Of a stretch of DNA of 64,000 nucleotides, positions 9,790 through 18,275 are shown piece after piece. The stretch is taken from the NCBI RefSeq assembly GCF_900187035.1, contig NZ_LT906446.1, positions 1,426,001 through 1,490,000 on the forward strand, written 5' to 3'. Under the pieces are notes generated by a model, which saw only the letters and a list, made by a program, of their open reading frames with translations, searched no databases and was not told where the DNA came from. Position 1 is the stretch's first letter, and the number at the start of each line of letters is the position of its first letter. Source of the DNA: Megamonas hypermegale. Its GTDB lineage: Bacteria > Bacillota > Negativicutes > Selenomonadales > Selenomonadaceae. The position numbers and the translations under genes are program-made.

Positions 9790-10905
9790 TTAGCTTTGAA
9801 AATATTTTACAATACCATTAAAAATACCTATCGCTGCTTTTTTTATGCCATCTTCACTTTTTAAAATAGCTTCTTCATCTGGATTAGATACAAAAGCAAC
9901 TTCAACAAGCGTTGCTGGCATTTCTGTATTCTTAACTACATAGAAATTACTTGTCTTAGTACCACGGTCTGGTGTGCCAATTTGTTCAATAATACCATCT
10001 TTTACATACGTTGCTAATTTTTGACTGTTATAACTGCCACCAGTGTAATAATAGCCAGTCGTTCCTTTTGCAGATGGTGATGTAAATGAATCTAAATGAA
10101 TGCTTACAAAAATATCTGAATCCGACCAATTTCCTACATCACAACGAGCTTGAAGTTCTGCTGTTGCTGATGCATTTGGCCCATAAACATCCTTGTCAGT
10201 TTTACGCGTTATATAAACTTTTGCACCTGATTGTTTAAGCATTTCCGCAACATTTAAGCCAATCTTAAGTGTTGCTGTCTTTTCATATAAACCAGTAGGT
10301 CCTACTGCACCTGAATCACTGCCACCATGCCCTGGGTCAATTGTAATCACTTTTCCCTTGAGCACCTTTTTAGTATTTTTATCTACATTTACACTCGGTT
10401 TATAATTATTACTATTATTATTGCTGTTAATAGAAGTATTATTACTCATTGATTGACTACCACTTGAAGAACTATTGCCTAAATTATATGATATCTGCCC
10501 AAAATCCATAGCTACTCTATAAGGACTACTTCCACCAACAATACCGAATACATCATAATCGTTTTTCTTAACAGGTGATTCAACTACAATACGAACTACA
10601 TCTTTATTAAACTGTGCTACACGGACTTTTTCTACATAACGATTATCCACATCAATTTCTTTTGATACATTTTTTCCCAAAGTAGCATTACTTAAATCTA
10701 CCACCACTCTATTTGGAGAAGATAATGCAAACGATTGATAATCAACTTCCTTATTTGCATCAGCTACAATACGTACTTTATCATCACTGGTACTAACACG
10801 CAAATCTTCTATAGTTGCTACATCACTTGCCGCTAAAACAATACTTTGAAACCAAATTAATGTTAAACACAAAACCAAAGAAACTATAGCTAATCGTTTA
10901 TTCAT
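9790..10905 (-). CDS. N-acetylmuramoyl-L-alanine amidase with AMIN domain
   Basis: Cell-wall hydrolase that cleaves the bond between MurNAc and the stem peptide; 371 residues. Order: signal peptide (about 1-26), AMIN domain (about 30-135, which localises AmiC-like enzymes to peptidoglycan at the septum), a low-complexity Ser/Asn linker (about 145-175), then an Amidase_3 catalytic domain. Zinc and catalytic residues are visible: the histidine in IDPGHGGSDSG, the glutamate in GLYEKTATLKIG, the histidine in FVSIHLDSF and the late glutamate in LVEVAFVSNPDEE. GAGGT precedes the ATG. It follows the ABC permease gene by 19 bases on the same strand. Confidence 0.93.
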   Translation of the reverse strand: MNKRLAIVSLVLCLTLIWFQSIVLAASDVATIEDLRVSTSDDKVRIVADANKEVDYQSFALSSPNRVVVDLSNATLGKNVSKEIDVDNRYVEKVRVAQFNKDVVRIVVESPVKKNDYDVFGIVGGSSPYRVAMDFGQISYNLGNSSSSGSQSMSNNTSINSNNNSNNYKPSVNVDKNTKKVLKGKVITIDPGHGGSDSGAVGPTGLYEKTATLKIGLNVAEMLKQSGAKVYITRKTDKDVYGPNASATAELQARCDVGNWSDSDIFVSIHLDSFTSPSAKGTTGYYYTGGSYNSQKLATYVKDGIIEQIGTPDRGTKTSNFYVVKNTEMPATLVEVAFVSNPDEEAILKSEDGIKKAAIGIFNGIVKYFQS

Positions 10906-10924
10906 TATTTTACCTCATATCCAA

Positions 10925-11575
10925 TTAAACCTTAATATTATATTTTGTTTCCAGCTTCTTAAAGCCCCAAGTCAAAATAAATGTCATAAATAAATAGAAT
11001 ATAGCCGCTACTAAAAACGGTGTCATATCAAATTCTCGTTGTACAATAGAACGAGCTACACGCAATAAATCATTCATCGCCAATATATAGATAAGTGATG
11101 TATCTTTTACAAGATTAATTGTTTCATTACTTATTGGTGGCAATACCATTCTAATAACTTGTGGCCAAATAACATGTCGCATCATTTGCGGATAATTCAT
11201 TCCTAAAGCTTTAGCAGCTTCATATTGACCCTTATCAACAGATTGAATACCAGCTCTAAATATTTCTGCAAAATATGCCGCATAATTAAGTGAAAATGCT
11301 AATAATGCAGCTGCAATATCTGGTAAACGAATTCCTACCATAGGAAGAGCAAAATACACAAATAACAACTGTAACATAAGTGGTGTACCACGCATTAACC
11401 AAATATATACTTCTGTTATGTATCTAATTACTCTTATTGAAGATAATCTTCCTAAAGAAAATAACATACCTAACGGTAACGATAAAATTAAAGTAATAAA
11501 GAAAATTTGCAAGGTTACTTGTGAACCTTCTAGCATTGGCATTACAATTCTCATAATGCTACTATCCAAATTCAT
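10925..11575 (-). CDS. Polar amino-acid ABC transporter permease (HisM/GlnP type)
   Basis: Inner-membrane permease of about 216 residues, with the family's usual helices and the cytoplasmic EAA loop EAAKALGMNYPQMM followed by PPISNETINLVKDTSL. The start is uncertain: GGAG lies too close to the ATG at 11575, while a TTG at 11569 or one at 11584 would also fit. No substrate-binding protein or ATPase gene lies next to it, which is unusual because these transporters are normally encoded together; it must use partners encoded elsewhere. It is probably co-transcribed with the downstream amidase gene. Confidence 0.85.
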   Translation of the reverse strand: MNLDSSIMRIVMPMLEGSQVTLQIFFITLILSLPLGMLFSLGRLSSIRVIRYITEVYIWLMRGTPLMLQLLFVYFALPMVGIRLPDIAAALLAFSLNYAAYFAEIFRAGIQSVDKGQYEAAKALGMNYPQMMRHVIWPQVIRMVLPPISNETINLVKDTSLIYILAMNDLLRVARSIVQREFDMTPFLVAAIFYLFMTFILTWGFKKLETKYNIKV

Positions 11576-11673
11576 CAACTCCAAAATCTACAGCTTAAAA
11601 TACTTAGTAATATTTTACAACAAAGCTGACTAAAACACAAAGACTAAATTAAATTTATACAAAATTAGTAGAA

Positions 11674-11720
11674 AATGTCCTCAGTGTTAAAGCATAAAGC
11701 ATTATATCACCGAGGACATT
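11674..11720 (-). terminator. Hairpin, probable terminator after the LysR gene
   Basis: The arms AATGTCCTCAGTG and CACCGAGGACATT (one mismatch) lie about 75 bases past the LysR stop on the minus strand, and a TTTTCT tail follows. It also stands upstream of the permease gene. Confidence 0.5.
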
Positions 11721-11792
11721 ATATTTATTTAAATCATATATGTTATTACATTCATGATAAAGATACTGTTTTCCCATTTATTTTATTAAAAA

Positions 11793-12683
11793 CTAATTTA
11801 GTATTTTACACCATTCACATGAAAATTGAATCAACTTTTTCATATTATCTGATAAAAAACAATCTTTCCGATAGACTATAGCCACATTCCACATCGGATG
11901 TTCTTGAAATGGTATTTTACGAAGCGATTTATCTTTCATATCTTCGAAAATAAAATCCATAGAAATAGTATTTCCTTTTCCTTCCTTACATAGTTTATAA
12001 GATAAACTAAAACCACTAGTATTAAAATAAATATTAGGCTGGATATGCTCTTTATAACATAAATTCAATAAGATTTGTCGAATTATAAAATTTTCATTTT
12101 CAACAATTAAAGGTTCTGTTACTACATTTTTAAGACTAACTTCTTTACAATTATAATAATCACTTTCTTTATGAGTAATAAAAAAGATTTCTACCTTGAA
12201 AAGGTCAATATATTCAAGTTCATTATTTTTTTCTGTATACGGAATTAATCCAATATCACAATGTTTATTTATGATATTTTCTAATACATATTTATCTGGA
12301 AACTCCATGTACTCTAAATGCATTTGCGGATTTTTTTGTGCAAATACATTGATAAATTCAGGTGTTAAAAAACGTAAAATACCAAAAGCAGATGCCATTC
12401 GCAATATTCCTTTATTTTGCATTGTTAAACTTCGTATTTTCGCCACCATATCATCGTATTCATTTAATATATTTTTAGCAGAATTATATAAAATTTCACC
12501 GTATGCAGTCATTTTTACACCATTACTTGAACGAATAAATAATTCTGCATCTACTTCTTTTTCCATTTTCTGAATGGTTTTACTCAAAGCCTGAGGACTT
12601 AAAAATAATATTTCCGCAGCGGCAGTAATACTTTTTTTATCACAAACCACTATAAAACAATTCATATCTTTTAAATTCATCAT
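11793..12683 (-). CDS. LysR-family transcriptional regulator
   Basis: A 296-residue regulator. The N-terminal helix-turn-helix (about 4-62) contains SITAAAEILFLSPQALSKTIQKME and ends with the usual ELFIRSSNGVKMTAYGE. The remainder is a LysR substrate-binding domain, with FVTH/IVEN-type strands weakly conserved. AAGAAG precedes the tandem ATG codons at 12683 and 12680. It lies downstream of, and in the same direction as, the nitrilase gene, from which it is separated by a terminator. Regulation of the nitrilase is possible by proximity but is not shown by the sequence. Confidence 0.9.
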   Translation of the reverse strand: MMNLKDMNCFIVVCDKKSITAAAEILFLSPQALSKTIQKMEKEVDAELFIRSSNGVKMTAYGEILYNSAKNILNEYDDMVAKIRSLTMQNKGILRMASAFGILRFLTPEFINVFAQKNPQMHLEYMEFPDKYVLENIINKHCDIGLIPYTEKNNELEYIDLFKVEIFFITHKESDYYNCKEVSLKNVVTEPLIVENENFIIRQILLNLCYKEHIQPNIYFNTSGFSLSYKLCKEGKGNTISMDFIFEDMKDKSLRKIPFQEHPMWNVAIVYRKDCFLSDNMKKLIQFSCEWCKILN

Positions 12684-12708
12684 ATCATCTTCTTTATATT
12701 AAATAAAA

Positions 12709-12737
12709 AGAGGTAACTCTATATAGAGCTACCCCTT
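12709..12737 (-). terminator. Terminator of the nitrilase gene
   Basis: GGGGTAGCTCTATATAGAGTTACCTC-type arms (minus strand) are followed by TTTTTATTT. It lies between the nitrilase stop and the LysR start. Confidence 0.75.
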
Positions 12738-12787
12738 ATACACTTAAATCTAATTCAAAATAACAAACTTGTCAATCTGTTTTATAA

Positions 12788-13786
12788 TTATTTTTCTTCT
12801 GCATATGGCTGAAGTTCATCATAAGCAATAGGTTCTTGACTATCTTCTCCGATAAAATTGCAGAAAGGATGTGGTTTGCGATAGAAATTCAAAGTGAGAT
12901 AATGATTTCTATAGTGACCTGCTGCATCAAAACCATATTTATAATCGATGATATCTTCTAAATCGATATCTGCATAAGCAATGCCTTCTTGTCCAGATGG
13001 AACGTAATCACTGACTAAATTGCCATCAGGTCCAATGATTGCAGTATGGCCTTGCTTTAAAGTCTTGAAATATGCAAGACGTTCTTCTTCTAAATTGCCA
13101 TTTTCATCAGTGCAAAGCATATTATAAAGTTCATCATTATAAACAGAGCTAGTCATTAAAACAAATGTTCCTGTTTGAATAGCATATGCTTTACTAGCAA
13201 TATCATCATCAAAAAATCCTGGCCACGATGCTACATGAACTTGTTCATTCTGTGCATTCATTGCAGCAATATCCAAAGCTACATCATGTTCCCAGCATTG
13301 ACCGCCGCCTAATCTACCTAATTCTGTATCGAAGACTGGCATCATGGAGCCGGAGCCATCGCCCCATATCAATCGTTCTGCTACAGAAACTCTCATTTTG
13401 CGATGTTTGCCCATTAAATCGCCTTTATTATTAAACCAGAATTGAGTCAAATATAAAGAACCGCCATCTTTTTCTGAACCAGAAATGCAAACATAAATAT
13501 CATTATCACGAGCTGCTTGGCTAATTTTGGCAAGAGCATCGCTAGGAACTTCAACTGCATTAAGATACAATTTATGATAAAATTTTGGAACATAATCCAA
13601 TGCTCTACCTAAAAATGCAAACCAAGGATAACCAGGAAGAAATCCTTCTGGAAAACCGATTAATTTTGCTCCATTAGCAGCTGCTTCTTCAATGATTTTA
13701 ACAGATTTTTTAACTGTTGCATCTAAATCAAGATAAACTGGAGCAGCCTGTACTGCTGCAACTTTATATTTAGGATATTTTGCCAT
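12788..13786 (-). CDS. Nitrilase / carbon-nitrogen hydrolase
   Basis: A cytoplasmic CN-hydrolase of 332 residues. The Glu-Lys-Cys triad is visible: the glutamate in GFPEGFLPGYPW, the lysine in GKHRKMRVS and the cysteine in GGGQCWEHD. The CWEH context and total length fit the true nitrilase branch (nitrile to carboxylate plus ammonia) better than amidase branches, but the substrate is unknown. I start at the ATG at 13786; the open frame extends three codons to a TTG. The upstream region holds a promoter, an operator-like palindrome and a terminator-like hairpin inside the leader, so expression is probably controlled. Confidence 0.9.
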   Translation of the reverse strand: MAKYPKYKVAAVQAAPVYLDLDATVKKSVKIIEEAAANGAKLIGFPEGFLPGYPWFAFLGRALDYVPKFYHKLYLNAVEVPSDALAKISQAARDNDIYVCISGSEKDGGSLYLTQFWFNNKGDLMGKHRKMRVSVAERLIWGDGSGSMMPVFDTELGRLGGGQCWEHDVALDIAAMNAQNEQVHVASWPGFFDDDIASKAYAIQTGTFVLMTSSVYNDELYNMLCTDENGNLEEERLAYFKTLKQGHTAIIGPDGNLVSDYVPSGQEGIAYADIDLEDIIDYKYGFDAAGHYRNHYLTLNFYRKPHPFCNFIGEDSQEPIAYDELQPYAEEK

Positions 13787-13835
13787 AACCAACAACTTCT
13801 TTCTTCATAAAATCTACCGATAAATTCCTAGGAAA

Positions 13836-13877
13836 AAAGGCGCCAGCAAATGGTTTTTCCATCTGTCTGACGCCTTT
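13836..13877 (-). promoter_or_regulatory. Terminator-like hairpin in the nitrilase leader (possible attenuator)
   Basis: On the minus strand AAAGGCGTCAG pairs with CTGGCGCCTTT (one G-U), with a smaller internal ATGG/CCAT stem, and a run of six Ts follows. It lies between the promoter at 13894-13922 and the nitrilase ATG at 13786, so transcription must pass through it. No known riboswitch is recognised. Confidence 0.5.
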
Positions 13878-13893
13878 GTCTATCGATATCTTT

Positions 13894-13922
13894 ATTATAT
13901 GATTCAACAAGATATAACACAA
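13894..13922 (-). promoter_or_regulatory. Promoter of the nitrilase gene
   Basis: On the minus strand TTGTGT (13917-13922), a 17-base spacer and a perfect TATAAT (13894-13899). The resulting leader is about 100 bases. Confidence 0.65.
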
Positions 13923-13933
13923 TCAGTATTTTT

Positions 13934-13947
13934 TTGATAAGTATCAA
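13934..13947. promoter_or_regulatory. Operator-like palindrome TTGATA-N2-TATCAA
   Basis: Perfect six-base arms around a two-base centre, 12 bases upstream of the nitrilase -35, with a further TTTTTGATA half-site at about 13952-13959. It is placed where an activator could bind for the nitrilase, or a regulator for the divergent nhaA. The binding protein is unknown. Confidence 0.4.
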
Positions 13948-14005
13948 CTTATTTTTGATAAATAACTATTAATTAAATTATTGTTTTATACAATATAAAA
14001 TATAT

Positions 14006-14035
14006 TTGCTTTATATATATAAAAAATTATATAAT
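14006..14035 (+). promoter_or_regulatory. Promoter of nhaA
   Basis: TTGCTT (14006-14011), an 18-base spacer and TATAAT (14030-14035), about 60 bases upstream of the nhaA start. The 307-base divergent interval 13787-14093 contains only these regulatory elements. Confidence 0.6.
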
Positions 14036-14093
14036 TAGACTATAGAAATTACGCTTATTTTTTTATTTATATTTATAGAAAGAGGTTATATTA

Positions 14094-15296
14094 TTGCGAA
14101 AAAACGTTAATCACATCGTAAAGAATAAGGTTGAACTTTTAACTGCTCCATTCATGACTTTTTTCCGTCATGAAGCCTCCAGTGGTATCATCTTATTATG
14201 TTTTGCTATCTTAGCTTTAGTCTTAGCTAATACAGGTGCAGCATCTTTTTATAATCAAGTCTTAAATACTAAGATTGCACTTGGTCCTGCTAGTTTACAT
14301 TTAGATTTATCCGTACTTTATTGGATTAATGATGCCTTAATGGCTATTTTCTTTTTTGTCATTGGCTTAGAAATAAAACGTGAATTTTTATTTGGAGAAT
14401 TAAAATCTCTATCTGCTACTATTTTGCCAATCAGTGCAGCTATCGGTGGTATGATTGTACCTGCTATTTTATATGCACTTGTCAATATGGGACAAGATAC
14501 GATTTCTGGCTGGGGAATTCCAATGGCAACTGATATTGCTTTTTCTCTCGGTATCTTGGCAATTGCGGCCAGCAATGCACCACGTAGTATTGCTATATTT
14601 TTAACAGCACTTGCCATTGTTGATGACCTTGGTGCCATCATCGTAATCGCTATCTTTTATAATTCAAATATCTCCTTTGCCGCTCTCGGTATTGGGCTTG
14701 TAGCACTACTTGGTGCATTTATCTTAAATCGCTTAAAATGTCGTAATTTCTTACCATATCTCTTTGTCGGTTTAATTGCTTGGCTTGCCTTCTTAAATGC
14801 TGGTATTCATCCTACAATCGCTGGCGTTGCCCTTGGTATGCTCATTCCTGCTGACAATAAAAATCAAGAAAAATCTCTCTTACACCATTTAGAACATAAA
14901 CTCTCCCCTTGGTCAGCTTATGTCATAATGCCAGTTTTTGCCCTTGCTAATGCCGGTGTTACTGTAGATGGTGGTTTATCTGATATTTTATCACCTATCG
15001 GTATTGGTATTATTCTTGGTTTATGTATTGGTAAACCACTTGGCATTTGCGGAGCAAGCTTTATTTTATTTAAACTCGGCTTTGCTAAAATGCCAGAAGG
15101 AGCAACTAAAATTCAACTTGCTGGTGCAGGTTCTTTAGGTGGCATTGGATTTACTATGTCACTGTTTATTGCTGCTCTTGCTTTTGATAATGCTAACTAT
15201 TTAGCTAGTGCTAAAATAAGCATTTTATGTGCATCTGTTTTATCAGGCATCTTAGGTGTAATAATATTTAAAACTTCTAGTCTATTCAAAGCTTAA
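14094..15296 (+). CDS. nhaA: Na+/H+ antiporter NhaA
   Basis: Inner-membrane sodium/proton antiporter of 400 residues, normal for the family, with about 12 predicted helices. Characteristic residues are visible: the aspartate in ATDIAFSLGIL and the adjacent pair in ALAIVDDLGAIIVIAIFY that binds sodium and protons. The N-terminal HEASSGIILL segment is also typical. It starts with TTG, with AGAAAGAGG about ten bases upstream. An ftsZ-like gene follows after 47 bases, so the two may be transcribed together. Confidence 0.95.
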   Translation: MRKNVNHIVKNKVELLTAPFMTFFRHEASSGIILLCFAILALVLANTGAASFYNQVLNTKIALGPASLHLDLSVLYWINDALMAIFFFVIGLEIKREFLFGELKSLSATILPISAAIGGMIVPAILYALVNMGQDTISGWGIPMATDIAFSLGILAIAASNAPRSIAIFLTALAIVDDLGAIIVIAIFYNSNISFAALGIGLVALLGAFILNRLKCRNFLPYLFVGLIAWLAFLNAGIHPTIAGVALGMLIPADNKNQEKSLLHHLEHKLSPWSAYVIMPVFALANAGVTVDGGLSDILSPIGIGIILGLCIGKPLGICGASFILFKLGFAKMPEGATKIQLAGAGSLGGIGFTMSLFIAALAFDNANYLASAKISILCASVLSGILGVIIFKTSSLFKA

Positions 15297-15343
15297 ATAT
15301 TGTGATAATCTAATACTAAATACTTTTTAAGAAGGTGCCTCAT

Positions 15344-16507
15344 TTGAATGAAATAACTAATGAAATAAAAAATGCCATCGTTAATATAAAAATAATCGGT
15401 ATTGGCGGCGGTGGTAACAACGTTGTCAAACGAATTGCTAGTATTTCAAATCTCGATTTAGATTTAATCGCTGTAAACACAGATATCAAACAATTAAATT
15501 CTTTAGACAGCGAAAAAATCACTAAAATCCAAATCGGTGCTAGCTTAACAAAAGGGCTCGGTTGCGGTGGCAATGTAAAAATTGCTCAACAAGCGGCAGA
15601 AAACGATTATGATGTTCTGAAAAAAGCTTTAGTTGGCGCTGATATGGTATTTTTAACAGCAGGACTCGGTGCTGGTACTGGTACTGGTGCATTACCAACT
15701 ATCGCTAAAATAGCTCATGATTTAGGTATTTTATCCGTTGGCGTAGTAACTGTGCCATTTAAATTTGAAGGTTCTCGCAAACAAAAAGCAGCACTTTGTG
15801 CAATTAGTGAAGTTGCGCCATATATGGATGCTTTAATTGCAGTTCACAATGACAACCTTTTAAAACTCAAAACAAATTCCAAACTAACTTTAATAAATGC
15901 TTTCCAAATGGCAGATAATGTATTATTACAAGGTATTCGATGTGTATCTGAACTTATCTTGACAGTTGGCGTTATCAATGTCGATTTTGCTGATGTAAAA
16001 TCCATTTTCCAACAAAGCGACCATCCAGATGCATTACTGGGTATCGGAGAAAGTGCTGATGATGCCGTAGAAGCTGTACAACAAGCAGTAAATAGTCCAC
16101 TTGTCGAAAGAGATTTAGCTGGTGCGCGTGGTATCATCTTAAATATCAGCGGTAATAAAGATTTACGTTTATACGATATCAATGAAGCAACTAAATACAT
16201 CTATGAACATACACATCCTGATGTAAATATCATCTTAGGTACAGTTGTAAACGATGAACTTGGCGATAAAATTCGCGCTACTATTATTGCAACTGATTTT
16301 GCTGATAGTGTACCAATTGCTGAAAAACCAGCCGAAAAAACCGCAGAAAAAACACCTGCAACACAAAAATCTGCTCAGACTACAACAAAAACTCCAAAAC
16401 CAGAAGATGAAGGATTAAATCTGCCAGATTTTATGAAGAAAAAAACTGAAACTAAATCCAGTAATTTCTCAGCTTTTTCCTTCTTTAACTTTAATAATAA
16501 AAAATAA
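15344..16507 (+). CDS. FtsZ-like tubulin-fold GTPase
   Basis: Bacterial tubulin of about 388 residues. It has the N-terminal glycine loop GIGGGGNNVVKRI, the tubulin signature TAGLGAGTGTGALP, where canonical FtsZ has GGGTGTG (one glycine changed to alanine), and the T7 loop NVDFADVKSIF with its catalytic aspartate. A Lys/Thr/Pro-rich linker (about 330-365) leads to GLNLPDFMKKK, resembling the FtsZ tail peptide that binds FtsA and ZipA-type partners, and then an unusual SNFSAFSFFNFNNKK end. I use the TTG at 15344, placed eight bases after AGAAGG; the GTG at 15335 overlaps that site. The gene is outside any division cluster, between nhaA and tcdA, so it may be a second FtsZ. Confidence 0.88.
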   Translation: MNEITNEIKNAIVNIKIIGIGGGGNNVVKRIASISNLDLDLIAVNTDIKQLNSLDSEKITKIQIGASLTKGLGCGGNVKIAQQAAENDYDVLKKALVGADMVFLTAGLGAGTGTGALPTIAKIAHDLGILSVGVVTVPFKFEGSRKQKAALCAISEVAPYMDALIAVHNDNLLKLKTNSKLTLINAFQMADNVLLQGIRCVSELILTVGVINVDFADVKSIFQQSDHPDALLGIGESADDAVEAVQQAVNSPLVERDLAGARGIILNISGNKDLRLYDINEATKYIYEHTHPDVNIILGTVVNDELGDKIRATIIATDFADSVPIAEKPAEKTAEKTPATQKSAQTTTKTPKPEDEGLNLPDFMKKKTETKSSNFSAFSFFNFNNKK

Positions 16508-16524
16508 TCATATCAGAGGTCTAT

Positions 16525-17268
16525 ATGTTACATCGTTTTAGTCGCAGTGAATTGCTATTAGGCACAGAAAATATTAAAAAACTAGCACAAACTAAGGTGG
16601 CTATCTTCGGCATTGGTGGAGTTGGCTCTTTTGTAGCTGAAGGATTAGCGCGCGGCGGCATAGGTAATTTTGTCTTAATTGACAGTGATGATATTTCTTT
16701 AACTAATATCAATCGCCAAATTCACGCTTTGGAAAATACCATCGGTCAAAAGAAAACGCTTGTGATGAAACAACGCATTTTATCCATAAATCCCCAAGCG
16801 CAAATACAGACAATAGAACAACTTTATACACCTGAAAATGCTGATTTATTTTGGCAAAATGATTATGATTACGTTATAGATGCTATTGACGATATAAAAG
16901 GTAAAATAGATTTAGCTGTCCAAGCTGAAAAGCATCATATTCCTATAATCAGTAGCATGGGAACAGCTAATAAACTTGACCCACAAAAATTCGTCATAAC
17001 AGATATAACGAAAACTCATACTTGTCCATTAGCAAGAATTATGCGTAAATCTTTAAAACAAAGAGGCATAAAACATTTAAAAGTACTCTTTTCTACTGAA
17101 GAGCCTCATAAAAATTATTCTGTAAATTTCACTGAAAATACCTCTACTGATACCCACCCAGCAGCCAGTCGTAAACAACCACTCGGCACACTTTCTTTTG
17201 TGCCATCTATAGCTGGACTACTCATCGCTGGTGAAGTAATCAAGGATATTTGTAATATCAATGAATAA
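16525..17268 (+). CDS. tcdA: tRNA threonylcarbamoyladenosine dehydratase (TcdA/CsdL)
   Basis: E1-like (ThiF/MoeB fold) enzyme that uses ATP to cyclise t6A37 in tRNAs to ct6A; 247 residues. The nucleotide loop is IFGIGGVGSFVAEGLAR, the arginine/glutamine site is NINRQIHAL and the adenylation aspartate is in DYVIDAIDDIKGK. Its closest family members share the ending LGTLSFVPSIAGLLIAGEVI. There is no zinc CxxC pair of MoeB type, which supports TcdA over ThiF or MoeB. AGAGGT precedes the ATG. It follows the ftsZ-like gene by 17 bases and ends at a bidirectional terminator. Confidence 0.9.
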   Translation: MLHRFSRSELLLGTENIKKLAQTKVAIFGIGGVGSFVAEGLARGGIGNFVLIDSDDISLTNINRQIHALENTIGQKKTLVMKQRILSINPQAQIQTIEQLYTPENADLFWQNDYDYVIDAIDDIKGKIDLAVQAEKHHIPIISSMGTANKLDPQKFVITDITKTHTCPLARIMRKSLKQRGIKHLKVLFSTEEPHKNYSVNFTENTSTDTHPAASRKQPLGTLSFVPSIAGLLIAGEVIKDICNINE

Positions 17269-17275
17269 AACAAAG

Positions 17276-17306
17276 TGCTTAATTTAGAACAAAACTAAAT
17301 TAAGCA
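17276..17306. terminator. Bidirectional terminator between tcdA and the DUF5131 gene
   Basis: The arms TGCTTAATTTAG and CTAAATTAAGCA around a seven-base loop are followed by TTTTTT on the plus strand. It sits in the convergent gap. Confidence 0.85.
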
Positions 17307-17310
17307 TTTT

Positions 17311-18183
17311 TTATTTGCAATTTTCGCAGTTACTACAGCCATTACATATTATTTGACTTGCACAGAGTTTGCATCGCTCTTTAAATTGTCTTTTATATAA
17401 TTTTTCCTTAGCAATCATTCTACCAAATTGGTCATATAGTTTAAAATCTATTTGCCTACCTTCATAATTCATGCCCGATTTATATGCCATTTCACTCTGC
17501 AATTTTTTAGATGACAAATTATACGCTCTTCCATCTTTTATAAATAAAGTGCCCGTTTCCATAAAACAAAAAGTAGTATTCGTATCTACACATTCTTGCC
17601 TCAAAGATTTTACCCATTCATAATAACATGGTCTTGCTCCATTATAATTTTCTCCACCGCAAATCACTTGTTCAATCTGTTCAGTTTCCAAATATTTTTT
17701 AATGCTTACTCGCCCAATAAATGGTGCACAGATTATCCCTTTATGCTTAAAAGGCAAATTCAATAATTGTGGTATTCTTTCATCTGCTCTTTTTTGATTT
17801 TCACATGTTACCGTCAAAAAAATATTATCCCAACCATTGCCCCAATTACTTGTCAAACAGTCTTTCACTCTATGAATACGTTTTGTTATTAGCAAAAAAA
17901 TAACATCACTTCTAGCGCGCATGATATGCCATGCTTCTTCGCGCCATATATCTGCCTGTTCTAAAAAGAAATCAGATGTCATACATACTCGCAACATTTC
18001 ACCACTTTTTATTTTATACTCACCTTGACGATTTTTTGATAAGGGATAATAAAAATTATTCTTTACCTTATAAATCCTAGCACCACTTTCACCGCGCATT
18101 TTATCTAAAAAATACATATAACAATTTTGACAACCTTCACTAAATTTTATACAACCATGCCAAGGGTTCCAAATATCATGCAC
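17311..18183 (-). CDS. DUF5131 (phage Gp37/Gp68-like) protein with cysteine-rich tail
   Basis: A 290-residue protein of the DUF5131 family, named after phage Gp37/Gp68. The N-terminus carries the diagnostic WNPWHGCIKFSEGCQNCY, with C11, C18 and C21. This spacing resembles, but is not identical to, a radical-SAM iron-sulphur site. The middle contains TSDFFLEQAD, FLLITKR and GGENYNGARP, also family signatures (a TIM-barrel-like pattern). The last 20 residues hold six cysteines (CKLC, C, CSNC, C), suggesting a second metal site. It starts with GTG after GGAGGTGA. The biochemical function is unknown. No phage genes lie nearby, so it is a chromosomal member. Confidence 0.8.
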   Translation of the reverse strand: MHDIWNPWHGCIKFSEGCQNCYMYFLDKMRGESGARIYKVKNNFYYPLSKNRQGEYKIKSGEMLRVCMTSDFFLEQADIWREEAWHIMRARSDVIFLLITKRIHRVKDCLTSNWGNGWDNIFLTVTCENQKRADERIPQLLNLPFKHKGIICAPFIGRVSIKKYLETEQIEQVICGGENYNGARPCYYEWVKSLRQECVDTNTTFCFMETGTLFIKDGRAYNLSSKKLQSEMAYKSGMNYEGRQIDFKLYDQFGRMIAKEKLYKRQFKERCKLCASQIICNGCSNCENCK

Positions 18184-18215
18184 AAAATCACCTCCAAACT
18201 ATCTATTTAGACAAA

Positions 18216-18246
18216 AAAGCACAATCTCCCAACGAAATTGTGCTTT
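18216..18246 (-). terminator. Terminator of pfkA
   Basis: The arms AAAGCACAAT and ATTGTGCTTT, with a T6 run on the minus strand, lie 30 bases past the pfkA stop. Confidence 0.85.
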
Positions 18247-18275
18247 CATATCTTAATATCTTTTGTCGTATTTAA

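Noticed and set aside
11675-11881. A 68-codon plus-strand open frame between the permease and LysR genes
   Set aside because: It overlaps the terminator hairpin and the end of the LysR gene, has no ribosome-binding site, and its composition is unlike protein.
17311-18183. Prophage remnant, because DUF5131 is named from phage genes
   Set aside because: There is no integrase, structural or lysis gene, and no composition change nearby; the neighbours are housekeeping genes.
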